Numbered from the stretch's first letter, positions 33,637 through 46,309 are shown. The stretch is 64,000 nt of DNA from Uranotaenia lowii (GCF_029784155.1 NC_073691.1:142592433-142656432), one strand, 5' to 3'. Notes: generated by a model from the sequence alone, not told the origin. Numbers and translations are program-made.

Positions 33637-34692
33637 GAATAGACCGAATGAAAACCTAGCTGAAAAGCCATCCCTGTAAAAGCCGATAAAATATTAATTT
33701 ATAGACCAAGTAAACCAAGAGCATAGCCGAGCAGGGGAGAGATATTAAGGAGAGTAAGCAAAATTCTCGACGCACCCCATCGAGAGCGTGACGTCACGAA
33801 AAAAACTCTTTTTCTTCGTAAAGCGGATCTGGGTGTTTTAAAGGGATTTGGTGAAACTTTGCTAGAGATATCGCCACCAGCTGATGCATGTCCGGACCCC
33901 ACCAGATGATAGGTCTTATGGTTGTATGGGTAAGGATCGGGAATTAGAATCTACACCCGAGATCGGATATCAATAGCTCGGGTTGATTACCAGAAAAATG
34001 TATTGAAAAGAAGAGGGTTTTTTCGTGGACATTCGTAATCGTAAGTTCGCTAACTTTTACGAAGTTCCGGTCAGGAAATTAGATGGCTGCTCTGATCTGA
34101 GGGCTGATACAAGTACTCGACCACTTTTTCTTGAACTGTGGAGTAGGCTGGACTGCTAGTTTTTTCTTTATTTCGAGTCCGCATTTGTACCTCAAGGTAC
34201 TTTGTAAAAAAAACGTGGGTTTTAATTTTTTCTATAAAAATGTCTTTCTTAACCTTCCCAAAATAGAGTGCAATTAAGAGTGTCCGAAAGTGCGAGCAAT
34301 ACCGTTGTGTGATAGCTCAAAGAGCAATACGGTAAATTTAAATGGTTTTCTTTAGTGCGTTTTCCCTGAAACTAACTTTCGGAAACGGATCAGGTACGAA
34401 GCCCACTCGAGCCTACAACAACGTCATCACCACCTGGTCCAAGGAAATCCGCTGCGGGTCGACGCATATCGCTACCGGCGAAGCCACACACCACGGGAGC
34501 GGCGCCAATTTTCCGACAACCCCCGGCGACGACTATAGCAGCATCGACAGCAGCAGAAACGACGGTCTGGGAATCTACCGAAAATCTAATTGAGGTTTGA
34601 TTGCCCAGCAACGTGAGTACTCCAAAATCATTTTATATCATGCGCATGATCGGAATCCCATATTGATTCCTTTTTTGAAGTCGATCACCCAT
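33637..34692. other. unannotated stretch
   Basis: Contains an 83-codon plus-strand frame (34342-34593) rich in Ser, Thr and Gly whose opposite strand is also open. No family recognised. Confidence 0.4.
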
Positions 34693-35040
34693 ATGAGCAA
34701 ATAGCTTACTCGGCTACGTCCTTAGCAGAGGACCTAGAGGGCCCGGGTTCAATTCCCATATCGATATAATTTGTTATATATAAACCCATGGTCCACCGAT
34801 GAGGTTGGAATAACCTCCGGTGGTGAAAGAAGGTGCGTTTTCTTTCACCGTTTCCTCGTCAAGTAAAGGAAATTTTGGAAAGCACTCTCAACTACCGACA
34901 AATACCCCCATCCAGGGAAACTCGGGAAGGTTAATATGCCTAGGCAGCGCTAGAGGCGCTAGTGTAGGACAAGAGAAATCTCTGAGAAGAAGCTGTAAAG
35001 GAACTTCTAAGCTAAAAGACCACCCACCAAAAAAGTAAAC
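34693..35040 (+). mobile_element. tRNA-derived SINE candidate
   Basis: The head holds an A-box TAGCTTACTCGG (34702-34713) and a B-box GGGTTCAATTCCC (34745-34757), correctly spaced and ordered for polymerase III. About 280 bp of unrelated body follows, with ACTCGGGAAGGTTAATATG and GGCGCTAGTGTAGGACAAG, and then A-rich sequence. The 3' boundary and the target duplication are not resolved. Confidence 0.55.
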
Positions 35041-36703
35041 TTACACCCTTACTAATCCAACAAACAACAAACCACCACCTAGAAACAAAATTAGAAAATG
35101 TAAATAAATAAGTTGTTGCAACGAACGGTTTTTAAGCAAAAATAAACGATGTTTTTATGAAAAGTTAAGGTTCACGTTTTTTTGGTGGTTCGGTAGAGTA
35201 GACTTTTTGAGTTGGGTTGACTCTGGTTTGTTTCTTTTTTTCCATCCAACCCCTTTCCAGTTTCCGAAGCAATCCTGGGGAAATTGTTCGGGGAAAGTGG
35301 GTCCACTGAAGATACTTCTGGAAATATAGTTTTTCCAGTCAGTTGATATTTTTTGGCCATCCGAACAACCAGTCTGAATTTTTGTATATTTTTCGAACAA
35401 TCAGTCCGTGATATTGATGGATGATCAACGGCTACTCTTACTTGTGTATGTGAACGACCAACCCGAACTGCAGAATGACATGTTTGTCTTAAGCAGATAT
35501 TTTAATGAAGATCTGCTGTCTCTGAACCTGCGAAAATCGAATTACGATCGACTTCGGATTACAATACTTTTGAAGACTGACATTTCCCATGTGAAAAGCC
35601 ACCAAAACTTGAGATAATAGTTAATTGGTAATTAATCTTGAAAATCCAACTTTGTGATTAAATATAGTTAATAGTTTTTCATCTGAAAACAAGTCCGAAT
35701 AATTAAATACTTAAACTAACTGATTTCATTCGGGAAAGTCTTCTCTGGCACTAAGCCTGTAGCTCGTGCATCGGTTAGACCACGCAGTTCAGCCTGTTCT
35801 ATTTCCCCAAAAGCAGAAAGCCTGGCCCTACTCACTTGAAAAGCCTCAAATTCGAAGTATTTTGCTACCTTCAGCCACTTTTGAAAGCTTCCTAGAAACC
35901 GCAAAACACACATTTCTTGCCGGTCAGCCGGAAGTAATACTGTAGCTAGGGCTGTGGGGAGAAAGACTGTCCGAAAACTTTCTTCACAATCTTAGTCTTC
36001 CCCTCTTTCTTTTGCTCTATCTATTTTTTCCTATTCCATTTTCCGGCTTGTTAAAGGTTGAGAAGAATGTTAATTGTGTCGAAATTCCCACAGGCAGCGT
36101 GGATAAAAGAAAGCGGTCTTGATTGGCTCACTTCACGGTTGCGGGGGCGGAATTCCCCATAAAAGCAATACCCCGTGCACGATGGGCTCAATTTGGAATT
36201 CTGCAAACTTGTTGAATGCGACTTGAGAAAGCGGACGGTTAATTGGAAATTGTTTTTCCGTGTCTGGCCTACCCATTACAATTGCAGGCGCTACGGCTTA
36301 CGTATATCTGACTGGATTTGATCATGTGAAGAAGAAAAAAGTTGCTGCTATGCTGAATCTAAACTCGAGGAATTCGATTTCTCAAGAATGAACCGAATTT
36401 ATTTTATGAAAACGTTCCAGAACGAGTATTATTTTTTCAGTGTGTCTTCAAGTACACAAATAAAATGTCTGAGGGAAAAGATATCATTCAAAACTGCGCT
36501 AAATATCTAATTCTACATATAAATCTTTTAATATTAATCCGTTATTCCTGGAATCTCAATGAGAGTTTACCAGAATGCTGTAAATGAATTTCAATAAATA
36601 ATTCTTACATTCAAGTGTTTGATTGTAGTTGTGATTATTAAATAAGTTCCTACCGCCCTGGGGAGTCGAAGCGGAAGCTTTAAGAAAGGCTGCCCCCACA
36701 TGA
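35041..36703. other. unannotated stretch
   Basis: Minus-strand frame 35913-35716 (65 codons) has no family motif. Otherwise no feature. Confidence 0.4.
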
Positions 36704-37233
36704 TAAAGGGAGATACGGTCAAACTTTGGTCAAGGGAAAACGCGTGTAAATCAGTGAAATCGTTTATTTAAAAAATCAAATTAAATTTCTTTTTCAAGTC
36801 AATTAGTATAAAATCCAGGAAAAATATTCAGTTAGGCTTCCGCTTTTCCAAATCCGAATTGCCGGACCTTACGCTTAACCCCTGCCATCAGATTTTGTAC
36901 AGCCACCTTGTCCACCTTCTTCGCCGCAGAAAGCCAGTTTGCCTTGTACTGCTGCTCGTCCTTAGCAGTTTTTTGGTCTTCTTTAGGTTCCGCTTGACAA
37001 TAGCCCAGTATTTCTCAATTAAGCGGAGCTCTGGCGTGTGGGGAGGGTTCTTGTCCTTGGGAACCACCTGCACGTTGTTGGTGGCGTACTACTCCATCGC
37101 CTTTTTACCGTAATGGCAAGATGCCAAATCCGGCCAAAACAGTACGGTACAACCGTGTTTCTTCAGGAAAGGCAGCAGACGTTTATTCAAACACTCTTTC
37201 ACGTAAATTTCTTGGTTGACAGTCCCGGAAGCT

Positions 37234-39326
37234 TGTAACGAGTACATATACACAAGATAAACTTTAGATCAAACAACAGAATAATAAAATAGATTTAATT
37301 AACATTCGTAAACATTGAAAGAACGAATCTAGATAACCGGAATAAAATTGACTTAAAATAAGTCTAAAATTAATAAATTATAGCGAAATCCAATTATTGT
37401 TCTACAAAGTGCCACCCTAACTCCATATCCATCAGTAACTTTGATGATTATAAAGATACTCGCGCGCATTTGAATGTATTCGATCAACCGACACATTTCC
37501 TGAGTAGTAAGCATGGCTTAAGAGGCATCTTCCAGAAGACCACCAGCTGCAAAATTGCTGTGTGCCAGGTGAATGACCTCTTTCGGCAGTCCTTTATATA
37601 CTTAGGTTTGGGAGAGAAAAGGGTTGGTCTTCGAATTAGGGTTTGGAAGGGGAAGACGAGGTCCCTTCGTAAATACATGGAAAAGGGAAACATTTGTTTA
37701 ACGGCCCGATCAGACTTTCGGATCGGGTAGTTCCGGTACGAAGTGGAACTAGCTTCAAGTGAGCTGATAACTGATGCGACTACCCAATTCACTTACTTCT
37801 GAAGATCAGTTGGGATAAGATCGGTTAGTTCGCGTTGTAATTTGTTAGTTAAACCGTTAACCGTTTGCCTGTAATCCGTGAACCAGTGTTCTGGTTATTA
37901 ATCAGCATTTTTGGTATTCCATTAAGCTTACGATAAGGCTAGGAAAGTGAAGAAGATTAGCGCGTAACAACTTGAGTTGCGCACTCCAAGGTAAAGTGTC
38001 AGAACGTTGTGAGGTTGTGAATATCACGTGAAACACCACGCCCTTTCTCACGACAGATTTTAGGCGCCCACGCAAGCCTTCACAAAGAGAATTCGGCATC
38101 GACTGCACCCTGCACGACTGCACCACGGTCGGAACATCGTACCCGGGTTGTCTACGCTTCCGGGCCGAATCCGGCAACGCTGGCCAGCGAAACTTACCAC
38201 CATTCAACCAAATACATCCGCCGGCTCGTGCTCTGCCGGTGTGTTATCCTATAGTCGGGGAATCCGGAGGGAGGTATTGGCCGAGCGACGAAGCGATTTC
38301 ATCATCGAGCAGCGACAGAGCCACCTGCATGTTACGGTAACACCATCGTGAACCATCGACCAGCGCATCGCTAGGAGGTCTCGACAGCAGTTGCCGCAGG
38401 TAGAATCAAAAATGGGAGATTAGATATTTCCAAAACCCCCATCTGAAACTAGCGACAAACGTGAGTACTCGAATATGGCCAACTTTCTATACTAGTGATT
38501 GTTCATGTACATGACATTTGGTACGGCACGCAACTATAGCCGCTTATGTTGCATTGATGAACATTAATCCGTTACATCGTTCGGGCGGACAATTTATAAT
38601 TTCTTGGACTGGCGAGCCGCAAAGTAGCCGATTCCATACCCCGTATGGGGAATCCAGTGAATGTGGGAAACCCGATAAAACCGATCTATCCGGATATTGA
38701 CAAACGACCAAGCTGCCCCATCGCATGCGCTAGCGGTTAGAATCTAAAACACGCATGGAAATGTACACCAACAGTAGTGGAGCACAATAAAAACTATTTT
38801 ATCGTTGTATTTATTGTGCTCCACAACTATTTTATCGTTGTAAGCAATTCCGTCATTATGAATGCTAATCGAGCTGATATATAGTACCGGGTTGATGACA
38901 TAATTGGGGCATCTGGGAAAGGGGTTGCAGGTAATCGTTGTGCTTTTTGGTTCCGATTTACTGTGGAGGTTGGCCGCGAATCCAACCACGATCTTTTCCC
39001 ATCCCTGAGCAAGGTAAGTGGATGGGAATTCGTTCGTTAGTTTCCGGCTGCTCTAGTCCCGCTTTTTGTCGAACAACGATTAGCTCCCCTTTCCGCGTAT
39101 TTGCGGGCTATTCTCGTCTTCGGGGCGGATTCGAAATCGAAGCCGAAGTACGGACCCCTGTTCGGAGACCCTTCTGCTTCTTTCCCAAAATAGGGATTCA
39201 AAAAGGAACTCGCGACCGAGTCTTATCTAGCTGGGCAAATCAAAACCAGGTGGGTGGTCTTCCGAAAGGAAGTGGCGCTTAAGCCATCCACTAACAAAAG
39301 GGAAGTGTGTCGGGGCTCTCGTTATA
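37234..39326. mobile_element. 2.1 kb insertion, probable solo LTR
   Basis: The insert starts TGTAACGAG and ends CTCGTTATA, imperfect 9 bp inverted ends of TG...CA type. AGCT is duplicated at 37230-37233 and 39327-39330. A 4 bp duplication with TG...CA ends fits a gypsy-group LTR. No internal direct repeat or pol frame is visible, so it would be a solo LTR, though 2.1 kb is long. A TATA-like TTTATATACTT lies at about 37595. A non-LTR origin cannot be excluded. Confidence 0.6.
38777..38824. repeat. 15 bp perfect-stem hairpin
   Basis: GTGGAGCACAATAAA and its exact complement flank an 18 nt loop. AACTATTTTATCGTTGTA appears in the loop and again just downstream, suggesting a small inversion-duplication. 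Confidence 0.7.
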
Positions 39327-40106
39327 AGCTATGAAAATGCTGCTTTTCAAGCCACAGGTACAGATGGCTTGCCAAACCAGATATTTCTTCACAAACTTTG
39401 ACAGTTTCATGTGCTTGAAAATATCTGCTACCTTTCCCCTTCCTTTTGCCGTATAAAACTCCTGTCCCGGAAGCTGCTTGTAGTCGGCTTTGACGTAGGT
39501 TTCGTCGTCCGTTACCACGCAGTCAAACTTCGTCAGCATCGTCGTGTACAGTCTCCGGGATCGCGCTTTGGCCGTCGTATTTTGTTTATCATCGCGATTT
39601 GGAGTCACTACCTTCTTGTAAGTCGATAGTTAGGCTCGTTTTTGGCTCGATGCACGGTTGTAGACGCAGCTTATTTGCGGCATCTCGGAGAGAGAGGTAA
39701 GGGTTCGCTTGAAACTACCGGCAACTCTCTTTGTCGTCTTAGTGGCTTCCGGTTTTCGATTTCCCCCTGATCCAGACTTCCTGGCTGTCGACAAACGTTC
39801 CCCAAACACTTTGATTACATTTGTAATGGTTGATTTGGCAACTTTTAGCGATTTTGCCAGCTTGGCGTGCGAGTAGTTCGGATTTGCGCGATGCGCGAGC
39901 AAAATTTTGATACGCTTCGCTGATCTTCTTCCTTGGACGGCATTTTGACAACTGAAGAGTGGATTCCAAAATCAAAATAGCAGAAACATTCTACACACAC
40001 ACACACACACACCTTCAAAATGAGGGGTGTTCAGGTTTTTTAAATGCAAAATTGAAAGAAATACGTCAAGTTGATATTGACCAAATTGTGACCGTATTAC
40101 CCTTTA

Positions 40107-40531
40107 TTACTGTTCTCAAAGTTCTTTTGATTGAGATTTAAATAAAGTTCTACCAGCTGAAACTAGATATTTCAAACAATTCAATGAAAGACCACAATTT
40201 TAAAAACGTGTTATGTTGTTGGCAAACTGTAGATGTTTGAATATTTACAATTTACCTTTTTAAGGTCGAGTCTTTGAATGTTGAAAGGCTTCACGGATTT
40301 GACACATGTTTTAGGGAAAGTGTTTTGTATGATGAATGATGTAATCTTCCATCCTATGTAGCGTGGCACAGCCCATTTGCTGCGAGCTATCGCGCATCAC
40401 AACTTGATCCAAATTTCCTATCTATCAGCTCCAAACTTCCTTTGAGTGGACTTTGTCAAGGGAGTGATGGTACAAGAAGAGTAATCTCATTTGGAGAGAA
40501 GATTGTTTGTCTCTACCGAGAGTAAAGTTCA
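40107..40531. other. unannotated stretch
   Basis: No feature supported between the mariner end and the Helitron start. Confidence 0.5.
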
Positions 40532-41815
40532 TCTATATCTTTATATAAAAAATGGAGGAGGAAGGCGGAGAGGGTCTCCCAAACAAAAGTAACATGAATG
40601 CATAACTTGAGAACTGATTATGCAAATGGAACAAAAATATGCATGGTTGTGTATTTGGATACGAGGAATGTTTCAAATCAGATTTGGTTTCCCATATTTC
40701 TTGCAGTGGGGAGATGGAATGGGGGAGGGGGCTTCCGTATAATTTTCTTGCAAAACTCGAAAACTAATCGAGCAAATGGAACCAGGTTTGGCATGGAAGG
40801 GTATTTTGATATGAGGAATGTGATGATTGTTCATTCCAGTGGAGAAATAGAAAAGGGGGGGGGGGGGGGTTCCTATGGTTATTTGGCACTCCACCTCCAT
40901 TTCAGTGGAGAAGTATGAAAGGCGGAAGGAGTCTCCAATGAAAATTTTGGCACAACTCGAGAACCAATCAAGCAAATTTACCCAAATGGTAAGGGAGGGA
41001 ATTTGAATACGAGCATTGTTTCTATGACTATTTAAGACCTCCATTGGGAGGATAGTTCACGGGGAGGGGCACTGTAATTCAGTTTTTTTTGCATAACTGG
41101 AACACTTGTCAAGTAAATGGAACAAATTTGACATGGAAAGATATTTTGGAGTGTAAAATTTTTCTAAGACGATTAAGCACCTCTTTCTTCTTCTAATGGG
41201 GAAATACAAAGAGCCAAGGGTGGCTTCCATACTATTTTTAGCAAAACTTGAAAACTAATCAAGAAGATTGAACCAAATTGGCGGGTAACAATATTTGGGT
41301 ACTAAAAATGTTTCTTTGATGATTTGATACTCATTTTCCGTCCAGTGAGGAAATAGGAAGGTCCCTCATACATTTTTTTTAAATAACTCGAGAACTTATC
41401 TAGCAAATTAAACAGCGATTTCAGACCCCTCCCGTTCTTCAATGAGAGGATATGAAGTGGGGGCTTCCATATATTTGTAATTGCATGATTTGAACAGTAA
41501 TCAAATGAAACCAAATTTGGAAAAGAAAGAAAATTTGAGTACGAAAAGAGTATTTATGTTTATTTGGAACCCCCTCCCTATCCTCCTTAAGTCGAAACAT
41601 ACAAAGGGGAAAGAGCTGCTCCCATATAATTTTTGCATAACTCGAGAACTAATCGTGCAAATAGAAACACATTTGGCATGGGAATGTATTTGGGGTTGGG
41701 GTATTTTATGATTATTCAAGACCCATCTTCTTTTTTCCAGTGGGAAGAAGGATCTCGAACACTCATAAGGAAAATGAAATAAAATTGGTATTATTTGAGA
41801 CCCACCAGCCTCAGT
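40532..41815 (+). mobile_element. Helitron, 5' part with internal repeats
   Basis: Starts TCTATATCTTTATATAAAAA after an A. The interior is a plus-orientation array of the same divergent units as in 5781-7399: AACTCGAGAACTAATC, GCAAATGGAACCA, TTTGGCATGGAA, then a C-rich/G-rich palindrome. This is roughly 7-8 units of ~150 bp. The likely 3' end of the same element lies at 44190-44761, after a LINE fragment. Confidence 0.7.
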
Positions 41816-42009
41816 GAGCTGCATGCATACCTCGAACCCCACCAGTGCACTATGGGGTTTGAGGCGGCAAAAAGTAAAAAACTGAACTTTATCGGATCGC
41901 TTTTTTATTTTTACTAGTAAATAACTTAATATTATTGTTTTAGAATAAAAATCAACGGATCATATGTAGATCCTAATGATAACTTAATAGTTATTAAAAT
42001 ACAAGATAA

Positions 42010-43440
42010 AAAATTAACACAGGTCTATACAGTTCTTGAAACAGTTAAAATTTTTCTCCGGAACACGTTCCTCGAAACATCGAAGTCGAAATGCTCAGAA
42101 AAGCGATTGAACGTTTTCAATATGCCGATAAATGCGCTGTTCGCTCTGTAGTTGTTGAGATGAATAGGAACATAGAGCTGCAAAAGCTGGTTTCTCAATC
42201 CTCGGGGACGCACGTTGAGAGGAATGGCCTCCAGCAAAACGGGACAGTCGACTCTGGATGTAAAGAGATCAGCAACAACTAGAGCACGCGTAGCGTTTCT
42301 GCGAGCTTGAAACGTGTATCTAGGTTTATGAGGCGGCAGCGATTCTCATAACTTGGTAACGGAACGGGTCTTGCCAGTTCAGATGACGTAGGGCATACCG
42401 CATGAAGCGACGCTGGATAGCCTCGATTCGTTCATCCCCATTCTGGTAGAAAGGGCATCAAACAGCTGATGCGTACTCGAGAATGGAACGAACTATGCAG
42501 CAATAAAGACTTTTAAGGCAGTACACGTCTTTGAAGTCTTTGGCCATGCGAAACAGGAATCCAAGGTTTCTGGATGCTTTGTCGACGATGTAGTTTGTGT
42601 GAGTCTTAAACTCCAGCCGTTGATCGAGAATAATGCCCAGATCGTTGATGTGGTCCACCCGAGAAATGGTTCCGTCTCCGAGAGCGTACTCCGCATAAAG
42701 AGGGTGTCGCTTACGAGAAAATGATAAGACCGAGCATTTACTGCTATTCAGGGGCAGGCAATTCAAGTCACACCATTGAGCAAACACATTGAACTGCTGC
42801 TGCAGGAAATAGATGTCTTCTTGGCCGTTTATGGTGTGAAAGAGTTTAAGGTCGTCGGCATATGCAAGTTTTTTGCAGTCAAGGAGCGACAGTACGTCGT
42901 TAAAATATATCACGAAAATTAGTGGTCCTAAATGACTTCCTTGAGGCACGCCGGAGCAGGCAGGAAAATGATTTGAGAAGGAGTCACCAATACGAACGGA
43001 TAACTTTCAACCTGTCAAGTAACTATGGAACCAGTGCAAAAGGGATCCATAGAAACCCAGACGTTCTATTCCTTTGCGATAGCGATATCGTGGTTCACCT
43101 TGTCGAATGCAGCAGAAAGGTCAGTATATATGGCTTCAGTTTGGGTTTTCATAGCAAAGCTGTCTTGCACAAAAGATGTGAAGGTGAGTAAGTTGGTAGT
43201 CGTGGATCGTTTTGCTTGAACAACGAATTAATGGGATTCAAGATAACCTCAAACAATTTGGCCATCGCGCATAGAGCTGAAATTCTGCGGTAATTGTTAA
43301 CGTCTCTCTTGTCACCCATCTTGTGAACAGGAAACATTTAGGGTTCCTTCCATAGTGAGGGAAAGATTCAACATCCAGCGATGATTGTAAAATATGCCGA
43401 ATAGGAAACAGCAGAAGTAGCATAAAACGCTTCAAAAAAG
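42010..43440 (-). pseudogene. non-LTR reverse transcriptase fragment
   Basis: A LINE reverse transcriptase remnant read on the minus strand. Visible blocks are VHKMGDKRDVNNYR (43330), then an AAFDKVNHD-like block, PQGSHLGPLIFVIYFNDV (42940), LAYADDLKLF with the catalytic ADD (42860), NDLGIILDQRLEFKTH (42640), SLYCCIVRSILEYASAV (42500) and a C-terminal PRGLRNQLLQLY...FNRFSEHFDF (42200-42080). Frames change several times, so it is dead. The YADDLK and LGIILD pattern differs from the Juan and RTE elements here and suggests a CR1-like or related clade. The endonuclease and ORF1 are absent. Confidence 0.82.
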
Positions 43441-44189
43441 TAGCAAACTAACTAAGATATGCCCAGTTTTTCAGCTCATTATCTTGAGTACTGAACGCAC
43501 CACAGACATCAGGCTTTGAAAAATTGAAAAATTTATATAATGAAGAAAAAAATTAAATCACATATATGTCTATGGAAAACATTTTTTTTCTTAAATTTGA
43601 AGAACACCATATGAAAGCTTATATTAAAAGCTATCATTTGAACCATTCAAAATTTTTACACACTAAATTTATCTTTGATAAAAATGAGTAAATAATTATT
43701 TTGTTCAAAAAAATCCCCGCATTTCCCCATACTCTTTTCACTATCAAGATCTGCTTTAAGGACCTAAAAATACAGTGAAAGAAATTCCAGGCACCTTAAA
43801 GCACTTAAAGCACCGTTTTTTGAGTTATAGTCAAAAAAAGCTGAAAATATCATGCAAATGGGTAATTTTTACCCATTAATGAGTTTAGATTCCACAAAGT
43901 TGATGTTGCTTTGTCAAACAAAAAAAATGTTTCTCGTGATTGATCAATCATTTCACACATTTTTCTCTTGATTTTCATAAAATGTCTTGATGTTGTTTAT
44001 CATTGAATGATCAATAAGTCCAAAACCCGGTTTTCAAAAGAAATAAAAAGTAGGGTCAAAAATAACACCAAATACAAATATACAAAATTTTTTTTAGAAT
44101 TTATTTTAAGTTAGTTAAGTTAGTTAAAATAGTAATTTTTATACAAAATTTTCAAAAATAAGAAAATAGTCCAAAACATCTTATCATAC
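43441..44189. other. unannotated AT-rich stretch
   Basis: No supported feature. Confidence 0.5.
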
Positions 44190-44761
44190 TTTTTGCCTCC
44201 TCATTGTATGGAACTGCCCCATGGTGCAGTGGGGAGATTTCATAAAAATATTGCTGTGAAGCTCAAAAACTTATCTTTTTTTTTAAACAAATGTTGTTGT
44301 ATAGCTAAAAACCTAATCAAGAAAGTGAAAGCAAATTTGCCAAGGAGATCCCTCTCTTCTTTTTGGAGATGGACAACAAGGGGGCACCAACAGGAGGTTT
44401 ATGTAACAACATGAGAATTTATTTAACGTGAGAGCATAAATGCAAGGAAAATATTACTTCAATGATTTAGAACCTTTTTTCGGTGGGAGAGCTAGGGAGT
44501 TTTTGTGAAAAATTTAAAACATCGATTGAAGAATAAATTTTAGATCAGGTTTTGAAAATAAAAAAATCTTTAACTAAAATTAGAAAAAATCATTTTTGAA
44601 TAACAATTGGAAAATCAAATTACAGCATTCATTTTAAGGTTGTTGCATCTGGATTATGTTAACATTTATTTAAAATGATGAACAAATGAATCGAAATATT
44701 AAAAAATTCTCCAAAATTTTATTAATTTTGGAAGGTGTTGCATAGCACACCGGGTCAGCTA
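44190..44761 (+). mobile_element. Helitron 3' part ending in a split CTAG
   Basis: Degenerate array units lead to hairpin GGTGT...ACACC and CGGGTCAGCTA at 44750-44761. The final G and following T lie at 45948-45949, beyond the mariner inserted at the TA of CTAG. The orientation matches the 5' part at 40532, so the two are probably one Helitron interrupted by a LINE fragment. Confidence 0.7.
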
Positions 44762-45945
44762 AAGGGTGATACGTTCAAAATTTGGTCAATATCAACTTGA
44801 CGTATTTCTATCAATTTTGCATTTAAAAATCCTGAACATCTCGCATTTTTAAGGTGTGTGTGTGTGTAGAATGTTGCTCCTATTTTGATTTTTGAATTCA
44901 CTCTTCAGTTGTCAAAATGCCGTCCAAGGAAGAAGAGCAGCGTATCAAAATTTTGCTCGCGCACCGCGAAAATCCCAGCTACTCGCACGCAATGCTGGCA
45001 AAATCGCTACAATTGTCGACAGACAGAAAGTCTGGATCGGGAGAAAATCGAAAACCGGAAGCCGCTGAGACAACAAAGAGAGTTGCCGGTAGTTTCAAGC
45101 AAAACCCTAACCTCTCTCTCCGAGATGCCGCAAATAAGCTGGGTGTATCGTATACTACCGTGCATCGAGCCAAAAACGAGCCGGACTATCGACTTACAAG
45201 GTAGTGCCTCCAAATCGCGATGATAAACAAAATACGACAGCCAAAGCGCGATGGTCATGGACGACGAAACCTACGTCAAAGCCGACTACAAGCAGCTTCC
45301 GGGACAGGAGTTTTATACGGCAAAAGGAAGGGGAAAGGTAGCAGATATTTTCAAGCGCATGAAACTGTCAAAGTTCGCGAAGAAATATCTGGTTTGGCAA
45401 GCCATCTGTACCTGTGGCTTTGAAAGCAGCATTTTCATAGCTTCCGGGACTGTCAACCAACAAATTTACGTTAAAGAGTGTTTGAATAAACGTCTGCTGC
45501 CTTTCCTGAAGAAACTGTTTTGACCGGATTTAGCATCTTGCCATTACGGTAAAAAGGCCATGGAGTGGTACGCCGTCAACAATGTGCATGTGGTTCCCAA
45601 GGACAAGAACCCTCCCAACACGCCAGAGCTCCGCCCTATTGAGAAATACTGGGCGATTGTAAAGTGGAACCTAAAGAAGACCAAAAAAACTGCTAAGGAC
45701 GAGCAGCAGTTCAAGGCAAACTGGCTTTCTGCGGCGAAGAAGGTGGACAAGGTGACTGTACAAAATCTGATGGCAGGGGTTAAGCGTAAGGCCCGGCAAT
45801 TCGGATTTGGAAAAGCGGAAGCCCAACTGATATATTTTTCCTGAATTTTATACTAATTAAACTTGAAAAAGAAATTTAATTTGATTTTTTAAATAAGCGA
45901 TTTACACGCGTTTTCCCTTGACCAAATTTTGACCGTATCACCCTT
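44762..45945 (+). mobile_element. DD37E mariner-type element, copy 2, internally deleted
   Basis: Ends AAGGGTGATACGTTC and complement of AAGGGTGATACGGTC, with TA at 44760-44761 and 45946-45947. Length 1184 bp, about 120 bp shorter than copy 1 after removal of its insert. It lies within the CTAG terminus of a Helitron and is therefore younger than that Helitron. Confidence 0.92.
44917..45844 (+). pseudogene. DD37E transposase, copy 2, deleted
   Basis: Starts MPSKEEEQRIKILLAHREN at 44917, continues SHAMLAKSLQ and then jumps to LSTDRKSGSG. The recognition helix block (KVAKSTVTNVIKVFGERL in copy 3) is deleted. A second gap removes the segment before the first catalytic Asp, after DDKQNTTAKAR. 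The catalytic blocks remain: MDDETYVKADY, then FDRI-type damage at the PDLAS block (a stop replaces the tryptophan before it), and PELRPIEKYWAIVKWNLKK. The stop is at 45842-45844. Frameshifts at about 45205 and a nonsense codon near 45522 make it inactive. Confidence 0.88.
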
Positions 45946-45948
45946 TAG

Positions 45949-46309
45949 TACCTAATTGATAAATAGGAAGAATAATGTTTACCATCCGATTAGCCCGTTA
46001 GGAGCAGAAAAAGCGAGCAATATACATTAAAAGAAAAAGTTCCTTAAAACGGAACTTATAAATATTGTATTTGGAAAATTGTGTTGTGCCTTGAAAAATC
46101 ATTGAAATAAATGCACAATTTTTCCAAATGGATTGGATTGATTGTTTTTCTCGTCACTGATCAATGAAGATATAATTATTCATTTTTAAAGTCACGAATG
46201 ATACCATTTTCGAGAAGACGGTTTAAGTATGACATTTTCTTCAAGATTAAGACAAATAGTTTTCGTGTTTTACGGCTTAATGGTTACTTGGGTTGAACAT
46301 CGAATTCAC
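45949..46309. other. unannotated stretch
   Basis: No supported feature. Confidence 0.5.

Larger units (their letters stand above)
36832..39943 (-). pseudogene. DD37E transposase, copy 1, interrupted
   Basis: The transposase cuts and joins the element at TA sites. The minus-strand start ATG is at 39943 (MPSKEE). An N-terminal helix-turn-helix part includes SHAKLAKSLKVAKSTITN. The first catalytic Asp is in VVTDDETYVKADY (39540-39500), the second in a WPDLAS block near 37125, and the Glu in IEKYWAIVKRNLKK near 37010, 37 residues after the second Asp in the copies where the spacing can be counted. Frameshifts occur near 39920, 39650 and 36960. A 2.1 kb insert splits the gene between the first and second catalytic residues. 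The stop is at 36832-36834. Not functional. Confidence 0.88.
36706..40104 (-). mobile_element. DD37E mariner-type element, copy 1
   Basis: Ends AAGGGAGATACGGTC at the left and the complement of AAGGGTAATACGGTC at the right, flanked by TA (36704-36705 and 40105-40106). Without the 2093 bp insert (37234-39326) and its duplication it is ~1.3 kb, the full length expected for the ITmD37E group. The transposase reads on the minus strand. TA duplication and the DD37E spacing place it in the IS630-Tc1-mariner superfamily. Confidence 0.9.

Noticed and set aside
34342..34611. Ser/Thr/Gly-rich frame possibly encoding a secreted protein
   Set aside because: No signal peptide-like start, and an equally long frame on the other strand.
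39990..40012. CA microsatellite as an independent feature
   Set aside because: It belongs to the subterminal region of the DD37E mariner and recurs in all three copies.
40855..40870. Long G-run as a regulatory quadruplex
   Set aside because: It is a slippage-prone part of the Helitron unit palindrome and varies between units.
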